Shown here in pieces: positions 30,301 to 42,300 of a DNA stretch of 64,000 bases (positions within the stretch are counted from its first letter, which is position 1; each line of letters opens with the position of its first letter). Location: contig OX637344.1 of NCBI GenBank assembly GCA_951799405.1, positions 7,068,001 to 7,132,000 on the forward strand, in the 5' to 3' direction. The translations under genes were made by a program, and so were the position numbers. The notes under the pieces are model-generated. The model was not told the origin of the DNA. It saw only the letters and a program-made list of their open reading frames with translations, and searched no databases. Source of the stretch: Agapetus fuscipes. Its lineage: Eukaryota; Arthropoda; Insecta; Trichoptera; Glossosomatidae.

Positions 30301-33300
30301 GACAGTTTCATTGAAAGGTCATCTGCGAATCAAATGGTGGATAAGCCAAACAAGCACTGAGGTTACAATACACCACCTATTTTTTTCAAAATAAAATGTG
30401 ACATTGAGAACCAAGGTAGGTACCTATGTTATTTAGTATATAAATCTGTCATGTTATTCTCACTTCAAATTCTCACCATATTCTTTATGTAAGATTTCAT
30501 AGAATTGATGCGTAGTTTATATTATTAATTTTGACACATGTTTTTACACTCTTCATCATTTGAATGAAAAAATAGTCAAGCATGAATCATAGAAATTTAA
30601 ATTTTGGGCGTTTTTTTTTTTTCACATACTTAATAATTCGACATTAAAGCCATTAAATTGGCCAACAGGCATAATGTATTACAAGAGGAAAATCATAGGA
30701 AGTATTTTTAATCAGAAGTAAAAAATCAATGTATAAGTACATAATATCATTAATATCTCTATCTATAATCTGTAATCTAAGTTGCAAATATATATTGACA
30801 TATTTAATGCATGCTCTCAAGCAGGAGCATGTATGTAGATTCGCGCTTACACACAACGCAGGTGTACATACAAAATAAACCAAACCTTGCATGAACATAA
30901 ACATTGCAACTCTTTCCGCCTTTCCCGGAAACCTGGGTGGCATTGGAAAACGTGAGCCATTTTTTTACAGAATGGGGGGTCAGCTTCGTACCAACCTATC
31001 AGTCAAGGAACTCTCGATGCATAAAAATATCAATTAAGATATATAGGTACCTACTACCTACTGAAAATACATAAAAATACATTTTTTCTAGGATTCTTTA
31101 ATTTTTTGCGTACACAATAAGGGTATCATCGTTTAACCGGTCGTAATCAGGCGATGAACGGTTTTGATTCCCAATACAGAACAAAATAAGCTATCATTAA
31201 TTACTATTTTTGGTGGTTCACATATGTCCTAGTCCTAGTTTATTAAAAAATAAGTAAATATTATGAAAATTAACTTTGTTTTGTAATAAATAAATAAATA
31301 AAGCAAAGTTTCAATCCAGTAATTCAATACATTTTACCAATTATTAGGCTCAAACTTTTAACTAGTTCGGTGTTTTGTTGTGACTCATTGCCAACTCTAT
31401 CTTACGTAGCATCGAAATGTTGAAAAGCATGGAGAATATTGGAGGAGGCCTGCGTCTAGACCTAGGCCCATTTTCATTCTTTTTTTCAGGCCATTTTTTC
31501 AGTCCACTCGAAAATGGGCTGAAAAAGAAGAATTAGAAACCGACAAAAACATGAAAAATTCGTATTCTGTGTCTGAAATAATTAGATATCTTTAAATCAT
31601 CAACAAGCATAATAAGTGGCAACCTTGTGAAGCGTAAAGAAAAACATTATAATTGCAGATCCAACATCTGAATTATTTGTTACGTAAGAGTTTGCTGAAT
31701 TTGAAATACACCAGCTCAAGGATGATGTTCAAATTATACAAGTGAAGCCTCGTTCACTCGGCTACTGTCTGATGGCTCCGCTGTCTACTGGTTGCTACTG
31801 ACGGGGATAGTATTCAAGACGCTTAGAACGACATCTAAGTTGAAAACTGCTTAAATTGTACAAACATAGACAAGAGGCACATTTAGTTAAGAGGTAAAAG
31901 AAGTTCTTCCTGACAGTTTATTTTGTATTCAGACACACAGAAAACGATCTTATCGTATATTAGCATAGTAAGAAAGTTCTTTAGCACAGTTGATAAGTAG
32001 TTAAGTAGCTGCTTAAAGTGACCTTAAAGTGAGTATTATTGTGGTAAGTTCAATATATCTTGAATTACCAAACCCTAAAAAAGGCTTATACCTAATTAAA
32101 AACATGTATTCACTTCCACTTGAACAAAATATAATACATACGTATAGGTAAGTAAAATAACTTTGAATAAACCGTATTAACTAAAAACAAGATGAATGCA
32201 ACTAAGCTGCCCGTATAGTGCAACTTCATGTCACGTTGTGCCTCTCTTTTATTTTCACAGGTAAGGGGCCCGGCCTTACGCAAATCACTTCATTTGAAGT
32301 AGGGGTTTCCCAGCTCCCGAGCTGTTTCTTATTTCTTGTGAAGTCTGAGAATCGGAAAAGCACATATTATTAATTCTGGAATATATTTGCTACTTTGCAA
32401 GGCATGCAACTGATTCAACTACTCGCTCCCCCAGTTCTTGTTTATCGTATACGCCAATCTTGTCAAATATGACTTTTTCATGCAGTTGTCTTATGAATCA
32501 AATTCTACACAATCTGAGCTGAGAAAAACCGTAAAAATCGATAATGTGAGAGTTCTTTTAAATATTTTTAAAATATTTTTTTGTTTTCATAAGACATATT
32601 GGTCCAGTACAGTTGCAAACATTGCTCATGTAAAATTTTCTCAATGGCGTATACGATAAACAAGAACTAAGGCAGCGTACTGCCCTGGTCTGAATGGCCA
32701 TACTTGTCTACGATTTGACAAGATGAGAATAATTAACTTAGCACGAGATAAAAACTCCGTGAGAAACAATCAGCTGACGTTTCATTGTTTTGCTGATCAC
32801 GCAGCTTTGCTATTTTTCTGCTGGGACTCGCTACATCAAAGCAGAAAATTATTAAACAAACTACGTATCAATACCACCAAGAAAATTACTAGATACATAT
32901 TTCTATTGCTTTATTTTCACATTTTTTGAGTTTACAATGCCTAAGCGCTATCGGACTTTATCCGAATTAAAACGAATTATCACTCTGTGAATGCACTAAC
33001 TCTAGAAAATTTCTATTGCTATAAAAAATCAGAAACAACCCCCAAAAATCAACTCCTTTTGATTCTATTCAAAATACAAAGCCATTTGAAACTGACAGCT
33101 CATTGAAGAGTATAAAGGTTTTTTTGTTATTTGGGCTTTTAAATGCTCGTAATTTAATTTCATCTTTTATTTTTCCTATATTGGCATATCCATAAATTTT
33201 ACATATTAATTTTGGATTCTCAAACCTTCACAAACCTATATCTCACATTTTATTAACAACTAGCAGACCAAACCGCGCTCTCGCACGGTTGGCTGCTAGG

Positions 33301-36300
33301 CCCTACGGGCAGTTTGAAGTCCGGCTTCGCCAGCACAATTTACCCCTGCTCTGATTTTTAAAAGATCCATGAGAACTGACCAACAACAACAACAAAAAGT
33401 GGACAGTTTTACGGTAGAATCCCAGGCCTGATCGTGCTATTTTCTATTGTTGTGCAGGTGCTGAAGTCTTTATCCTGCTTTTTATTTCTGCTCTTTATTT
33501 TTCTGGTGATGGTTTATAATGATGCTCGACACGATCATAATCAATTAAGTGTATAACTTGTCTTTTCTGCTCTTTTTCGTTTTGCTGGTAATAGTATCTT
33601 AAGCGTACCTGTGTTGCTTGCAATTGTCTTATAGTGGCATGAAACATGACTGCGTTTGCCATACGGCATTGTTTTGTTGGTACTGGTGCTTTTGTTTTTA
33701 GATAGTTCCAGCTGCTCTTATTGTCATGAAATGCCTTTAAACTGCTCGTCCTGCTCTGAATTATCTTTTGACATCTTTAAACTGCTTGTGATACTTTTCA
33801 CGATATTTTAGTGTCTGATACTGCTTGGTACCTGAAGATACCTTAAAATGCCTAAACTCACAATCTACAAAAAATCTAAGTATGGGAAAACGTTCGACCC
33901 ATCGACAGAACTCTAAGAAAAAAATGACTTTTGAAAATTAAAAAAAAAAAAACTTTTTAACTTTTTTCATTTTTATATATAAGACACTTTGTATGAAATT
34001 TTACTTTTTAAATATTTGTTCAAAGAAATTTGCCGCAGAAAAAAAGTTTCTTCCAACATTTATGGGATTTACTAAAATGCATTTTAAATTCGAGTATGAG
34101 GTCTATAAATTCAAAATGGCCGCCTGCAGAGCAATATATTTTTTTAGTTTGTATAGCGGGTATACAAAATATACACTTCGCGTGATTGCCCTATTACATA
34201 TCATTACATTTTGCTTAATTATAATTGTAAGTGTAGCATCAAAATAGTTGATTTTTTTACTTATAAATTTGACTTTTTTGTGAAAATCAGGTTTTTCAAA
34301 ATTTTGTTCGAAAAACTTTGTCATTGAAAAATGTTTTCTTTCAAAAAATGTTGACTTTAGCAAGACAAACTTGATCATTGAGAATGAACTTCCAGAATTT
34401 TAAAATGAACGCCAGAAGAGTGTTAAATATTGACGAAACCAAAAAAAAATGTATGGCAGCTACTCTTAAAACTTCATGTATTTTGTTGTACTTTTGAAAA
34501 TATTTAAATCTGTTTTTGATTGGGAGACCTGCCAAAATTCAATGTTCCAACATTATGCATGCGCCCGTTGTGCTACCTGAAAGTTATTATTTTTTATTTT
34601 TTTCTATGGAGGTATTTACAAATTTTGTTTGAAGAATTTACTTTGTGCGAAAAAGTTTCTTCCAAAAGTTGTTAAAATTACTAAGACACATTACTGTTTC
34701 GAATAGGAAGTCTTTAAATTCAAAATGGCCGCCAGCGGCATGATTTTAATGTTCAGTTTGTATCGCAGGTATGCGAAATATGCACGTGACGTCATCCGGA
34801 CCCTAACAGTTGTTTAGCCACTAAGACTTTATGGGGGTGTGCAAAATTTCAGCATCGTGCTGCGAACGGTCTGGGCGCCTATAATGGTACAAATATACAA
34901 ACAAACAAACAAACAAACAAACACCAAAAATTCTGGAACACAGCGTTAGTTCAGTTTGTCAATAGAAACACTTTGTAGAAAAACATTTTTGCAAATTCGA
35001 AAAAAACAGACGCAAATACCCTGTCCTTTTTTATATATAAGACTAGCAGACCAAACCGCGCTCTCGCACGGTTGGCTGCTAGGCCCTACGGGCAGTTTAA
35101 AGTCCGGCTTCGCCAGCACACTTTACCCTTGCTTTGATTTTTAAAAGATACATGAGAACTGACCAACAACAACAACAAAAAGTGGACAATTTTATGGTAG
35201 AATCCCAGGCCTGATTGTGCTACTTCCTATTGTTGTGCAGGTGCTGAAGTCTTTATCCTGCTTTTTATTTCTGCTCTTTATTTTTCTGGTGATGGTTTAT
35301 AATGATGCTCGACCCGTTCATTATCATTTAAGTGTACGACTTGTCTTTTCTGCTCTTTTTCGTTTTGCTGGTAATAGTATCTTAAGCGTACCTGTGTTGC
35401 TTGCAATTGTCTTATAGTGGCATGAAGCATGACTGCGTTTGCCATACGGCATTGTTTTGTTGGTACTGGTGCTTTTGTTTTTAGATTGTTCCAGCTGCTC
35501 TTATTGTCATGAAATGCCTTCAAACTGCTCGTCTTGCTCTGAATTTATCTTTTGACATCTTAAAACTGCTTGTGATACTTTTCACGATATTTTAGTGTCT
35601 GATACTGCTTGGTACCTGAAGATACCTTAAAATGCCTAAACTCACAATCTACAAAAAATCTAAGTATGGGAAAACGTTTGATCCTCGACAGAACTCTAAG
35701 AAAAAAATGACTTTTGAAAATTAAAAAAAAAAACTTTTTAACTTTTTTTATTTTTATATACAAGACACTTTGTATGAAATTTTACTTTTTAAATATTTGT
35801 TCAATGAAATTTGCCGTAAAAAAAAAGTTTCTTCCAACATTTATGGGGTTTACTAAAATGCATTTTAAATTCGAGTATGAGGCCTAGACATTTAAAATGG
35901 CCGCCTGCAGAGCAATGTATTTTTTTAGTTGGTATCGCGGGTATGCAAAATATACACTTGGCGGGATTGTCCTATTACATATCATTACATTTCGCTAAAT
36001 TATAATTGTTTGTGTTGCATCAAAATAGTTGATTTTTTTACTTATAAATTTGACTTTTTTGTGAAAATCAGGTTTTTCAAAATTTTGTTGGAAAAAAATT
36101 GTCATTGAAAAAAGTTTTCTTTCAAAAAATGTTGGTTTTAGTAAGACAAACTTGATCATTGAGAATAAACCTTCAGAATTTTAAAATAAACGCCAGGAGA
36201 ATGTTAAATATTGAAGAAACCAAAAAAAATGTATCGCAGCTACTCCTAATCCTTCATGTATTTTGTTGTTCTTTTGAAAATATGTAAGTCTGTTTATGTT

Positions 36301-39300
36301 CAGATAGCATGCCTAATTTCAATGTTCCAACTTGATACATGCGCCCATTGTGCGACTTGAAAGTTAGAATTTTTTATTTTTTTCTATGTAGGTATTTACA
36401 AATTTTGTGTGAAGAATTTACTTTTTGCGAAAAAGTTTCTTCCGAAAATTCTTTGAATTACTAAGAAACATAACTGTTTTGAATATCAAGCCTGTAAATT
36501 AAAATTGTCGCCAGCGGCAAGATTTAAATTTTCAGTCAGTATGGCAGGTATGCGAAATATGCACGTGACGTCATCCGAACCCTAACAGTTGTTTAACCAC
36601 TAACACTTAATGGGGGTGTGCAAAATTTCAGCATCGTGCTGCGAACGGTCTGGGCGCCTATAATGGTACAAATATACAAACAAACAAACGGACAAACAAA
36701 CAAACAAACAAACAAACACCAAAAATTCTGGAATCGAGCGTTAGTTCAGTTTGTCAATAGAAACACTTGTTAGAAAAACATTTTTGCAAATTCGAAAAAA
36801 ACAGACGCAAATACCCCCAAGAATTTTATATATAAGAAAGATAGAAGATATATATATATAAGACACTTTGTATGAAATTTTACTTTTTAAATATTTGTTC
36901 AAAGAAATTTGCCGTAACAAAAAAGTTTCTTCCAACATTTATGTGGTTTACTAAAATGCATTTAAAATTCGAGTTTGAGGCCTAGACATCCAAAATGGCC
37001 GCCTGCAGAGCAATGAATTTTTTTAGTTGGTATCGCGGGTATGCAAAATATATACTTGGCGGGATTGTCCTATTACATATCATTACATTTCGCTAAATTA
37101 TAATTGTTTGTGTAGCATCAAATCAGTTGATTTTTTTACTTATAAATTTGACTTTTTTTGTGAAATTCAGGTTTTTCAAAATTTTGTTGGAAAAAATTGT
37201 CATTGAAAAAAGTTTTCTTTCAAAAAATGTTGACATAAGCAAAACCAAATTGATCATTGAAGAAAAACCTTCAGACTTGTAAAATGAACGCCAGGAGAAT
37301 GTTAAATATTGAAGAAACCAAAAAAAATGTATGGCAGCTACTCTTAATCTTTCATGTATTTCGTTGTTCTTTTAAAAATATTTAAGTCTGTTTATGTTCA
37401 GATAGCATGCCTAATTTCAATGTTCCAACTTTATGCATGCGCCCGTTGTGCTACCTGAAAGTTATTATTTTTTATTTTTTTCTATGTAGGTATTTACAAA
37501 TTTAGTTTGAAGAATTTACTTTTTGCGAAAGAGTTTCTTCCAAAAGTTGTTAAAATTACTGAGAGGCATGACCATTTCGAATATCAAGTCTGTAAATTCA
37601 AAATGGCCGCCAGCGGCAAGATTTCAATTTTGAGTCTGTATGGCAGGTATGCGAAATATGCACGTGACGTCATCCGGACTCTGACAGTTGTTTAAGTTTG
37701 AGCATTTTATGAGGGTGTGCAAAATTTCAGCATCGTGCTGCGAACGGTCTGGGCGCCTATAATGGTACAAATATACAAACAAACAAACAAACAAACAAAC
37801 AAACAAACACCAAAAATTCTCGAATCGAGCGTTAGTTCAGTTTGTCAAGAGAAACACTTTTTAGAAAAACATTTTTGCAAATTCGAAAAAAACAGACGCA
37901 AATACCCTCTCCTTTTTTATATATAAGACTAGCAGACCAAACCGCGCTCTCGCACGGTTGGCTGCTAGGCCCTACGGGCAGTTTGAAGTCCGGCTTCGCC
38001 AGCACACTTTACCCCTGCTCTGATTTTTAAAAGATCCATGAGAACTGACCAACAACAACAACAAAAAGTGGACAGTTTTACGGTAGAATCCCAGGCCTGA
38101 TCGTGCTATTTTCTATTGTTGTGCAGGTGCTGAAGTCTTTATCCTGCTTTTTATTTCTGCTCTTTATTTTTCTGGTGATGGTTTATAATGATGCTCTTCC
38201 CGTTGATTATCATTTAAGTGTATAACTTGTCTTTTTTGCTCTTTTTCGTTTTGCTGGTAATGGTATCTTAAGCGTACCTGTGTTGCTTGCAATTGTCTTA
38301 TAGTGGCATGAAACATGACTGCGTTCGCTGTACGGCATTGTTTTGTTGGTACTGGTGCTTTTGTTTTTAGATAGTTCCAGCTGCTCTTATTGTCATGAAA
38401 TGTCTTCAAACTGCTCGTCCTGCTCTGAATTATCTTTTGACATCTTAAAACTGCTTGTGATACTTTTCACGATATTTTAGTGTCTGATACTGCTTGGTAC
38501 CTGAAGATACCTTAAAATGCCTAAACTCACAATCTACAAAAATCTAAGTATGGGAAAACGTTCGACCCATCGACAGAACTCTAAGAAAAAAATGACTTTT
38601 GAAAATTAAAAAAAAAAAGATTCAGTTTTTTTTATTCTTTTATATATAAGACACTTTGCATGAAATATTACTTTTTAAATATTTGTTCAAAGAAATTTGC
38701 CGTAGAAAAAAAGTTTCTTCCAACATTTATGAGGTTTACTAAAATGCATTTTATAATTGAGTATGAGGCCTAGACATTCAAAATGGCCGCCTGCAGAGCA
38801 ATGTATTTTTTTAGTTGGTATGGCGGGTATGCAAAATATATATTCGGCGTGATTGTCCTATTACATATCATTTCATTTCGCTAAATTATAATTGTTTGTG
38901 TAGCATCAAATCAGTTGATTTTTTTACTTATAAATTTGACTTTTTTTGTAAAATCAGGTTTATCAAAATTTTGTTGGAAAAAATTGTCATTGAAAAAAGT
39001 TTTCTTTCAAAAAATGTTGACATAAGCAAAACCAAATTGATCATTGAGGAAAAACCTTCAGACTTGTAAAATGAACGCCAGGAGAATGTTAAATATTGAA
39101 GAAACCAAAAAAAATGTATGGCAGCTACTCTTAATCCTTCATGTATTTCGTTGTTCTTTTAAAAATATTTAAGTCTGTTTATGATTAGATAGCATGCCTA
39201 ATTTCAATGTTCCAACTTTATGCATGCGCCCGTTGTGCCACCTGAAAGTTATTATTTTTTATTTTTTTCTATGTAGGTATTTACAAATTTAGTTTGAAGA

Positions 39301-42300
39301 ATTTACTTTTTGCGAAAAAGTTTCTTTCAAAAGTTGTTAAAATTACTGAGAGGCATGACCGTTTCGAATATCAAGTCTGTAAATTCAAAATGGCCGCCAG
39401 CGGCAAGATTTCAATTTTGAGTCTGTATGGCAGGTATGCGAAATATGCACGTGACGTCATTCGAACCCTGACAGTTGGTTAGCCACTAACACTTTATGGG
39501 GGTGTGCAAAATTTCAGCATCGTGGTGCGAACGGTGTGGGCGCCTATAATGGTACAAATATACAAACAAACAAACGGACAAACAAACAAACAAACAAACA
39601 AACACCAAAAATTCTGGAATCGAGCGTTAGTTCAGTTTATCAAGAGAAACACTTTTTAGAAAAACATTTTTACAAATTCGAAAAAAACAGACGCAAATAC
39701 CCCCTAGATTTTTATATAATAGAAGATGTACATCTTATCTAATATAATCTAAGTTGCAAAGATATGTTACATTGGAGATTCACATTACATGCATTTTCAC
39801 AAGCAGACACGTACATTGTACAAGTTCGCGCTCGCGCATGCACATGCCGCATGTGAACCTACAACATGAAAACCAACATCTCAAATGGGCATACACCCTG
39901 CAGCTCTTGCCGTCCTTCCCAGAACATGGGTGACATTTGCAAAGTGAACCATTTTTACAGCATGGGTGGTCAGCCGCATACCAAGGATACATAGTACCGC
40001 ATACATAGTCAAGGAACATCCATTCAATTATCTCCATTATTTCCTAATTGCCAATTCATTTCACTTCATTATTTCTTATTTCTACTCTCACATCCTCTTT
40101 CAGTTTACATTTCTCTTTAACAATAAACTCTCAACTCTATCTCTTAACGTTTTTCCTAATATCTCTCTAAAAAGTTTCCAATCATCAATCGTTCATCCTT
40201 TCCCAAATCCCAATTTATCGCACTACATCATTCCTTATCTCTACTCTCACATCCTCTTCTCATGTCCCCTAATGGCCCATTTCCTTCTTCTTATCGATAA
40301 TTAATTCGCATCTATTGATTTACTGCAACAATCTCATGTAATGACAAAGATTTCCGCGCCTACTTAGTGACATAACGACTAAATAATTGGCATCGCATTT
40401 ATTTCTATTTTCCTGTCGGCCATCTATTATTTTCCAACGTTATTTCGTAACTGGCAACTGGTCATTATTAAAGTACATATTTCATATTTACACGAACGTA
40501 TAGGCAGGCACCTTTAGTAAGTCATCATTTGAAACGCCAATTTTGAACAAAAACTGCCAAATCATGCCAGAATCATCAACTTATATATCAAATTTTTCTT
40601 CAAATATAAAATTAAATCAAACTAATCAAATAGTTATAATAATAAATATTTACTTTACAAATTCATAATAAATGCTGGCATTTGCTCTTTTCGCTCCGTG
40701 CCTCCTGTTTTTTCACCACTTTTATTTTCCACGTCATTAAAAAATATTTATATTTAATATCATATTTGAACTGGCTACTAAAATATGTATTTTTTTTAGT
40801 TGATAAACTCTAGAGACTGAAGTGTGAAAGATTCATTCAGTTTTAAATCAAGGAATATTTGATAGCATTGATGAAATGTATTTTTTTTTTAAGAAAATCC
40901 TGTGCGGGAGACTCCCTAGATTCTAAAGACTCTAGGGGTCTATGACACTTTTTGTAGTGCCGCAGAGGTGTTTTTTGTGTATGTTCCTTGACTTATAGCT
41001 TAGTATGCGGCTGACCACCCATGCTGTAAAAATGGTTCACTTTGCCAATGTTACCCCTATTACAGGGAAGGACGGCAAGAGTTACAGGGTGTATGTCCAT
41101 TTGAGATTTGGTTTTTATGTTGTAGGTTCACATGAGGCATGTGCAAGCGCGAACTTGTACGTGTCTGGTTGTGAGAATGCATTTAATATGAATCTCAAAT
41201 GATACATATCTTTGCAACTTATATTAAATTAGATAAGATTAGATTAGATCGATCAATACAAACAAATAACTTGCTGTGCGTGGTATCTAATACCATTTAA
41301 AACATTTCAAAACTATACTTGCACCGTAATTACTTCTTGTTTTCAAACTAACCATATTCATGACGCAGAATGGATTCACAAATTTGAATTTTGTATTATT
41401 TGTCGTCGGACCAACGCCTCACCACTTGTGTGGAACTACAGTCCATAGAAATGAATAACAAAATATTTGTTTCCCTTTTCCTTCACGGCCGTGTGCCATA
41501 ACAACTTTGTCTATGTTTCGTTTTCACATTTATGACCACAAGATAGTCACGTATCATAACAAAAGGCATTATGATATTCAGTTTGTTATTGAAGTTTATT
41601 TTTTTAGCCGTAACTGAGAGCATATCTTGGCCATGACACCGTTCAGAGACGTTCATCTTCTTTATTTAGCCTTTTGTGAACCCAAGCACGTGTATGGAGA
41701 CTTATTGTTGAAGAGTTTCGTGAGAAACATACGCCGAAAATATGAAAAGCGCATTCTATTCATTAAATACATAATAATACCCATTATTCTTGGCGAAGCA
41801 TTCATTTACAACCTAGCGGTTGACAAAAAATGACACCAAAATGTAAAGTGGTTCAAATTTTTACAAGCAGAAAAATATTTTTATACGCTTAGGAAAACTG
41901 AAATTATTGACTGAGCAAAATTTGAATTTAAAATTTGCTTCTCGGTGGGCTAACGTCACACTTTTAACAAAATATTTGTTTGCCTTTTCTAGGGAAAAAA
42001 AATGTCAATTCATTCATTTAATTTTTACACTGTTGTCTTACGAATGGGATTGAATAAAAAAAAATTAGCTATGGCATTGGATGTTCCAATTTCAAAATTG
42101 CAATAGAATACATTATTCGAATTTTGGAGTTGTCTGATGGAATAATTTTCCCGGTATCGGTCTCTAAAATATTTTTTATTGGGTATTATTGGACGACAGT
42201 ACTGCAGATACTTCATGCGTAAAATTTATTTCAACGCACGGTAGAGAAGGAAAGTGTTGCGTAATGCATAATGCAACATTACAAATAATACAATATTATT

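Noticed and set aside
33260..35042. Hammerhead ribozyme as expected for a Penelope-like element
   Set aside because: I looked for CTGATGA followed by GAAA on both strands of a unit and did not find it.
37624..37806. Phe/Val/Cys/Leu repeat peptide on the minus strand
   Set aside because: Simply the translation of the (AAAC)n microsatellite.
33260..39720. CRISPR-like or satellite array
   Set aside because: Units are 1.78 kb, lack short direct repeats with spacers, and show mobile-element features in a eukaryotic intron.
39966..40304. 112-codon plus-strand open frame
   Set aside because: Low-complexity pyrimidine-rich DNA with an internal duplication; its start lies inside a family C repeat.
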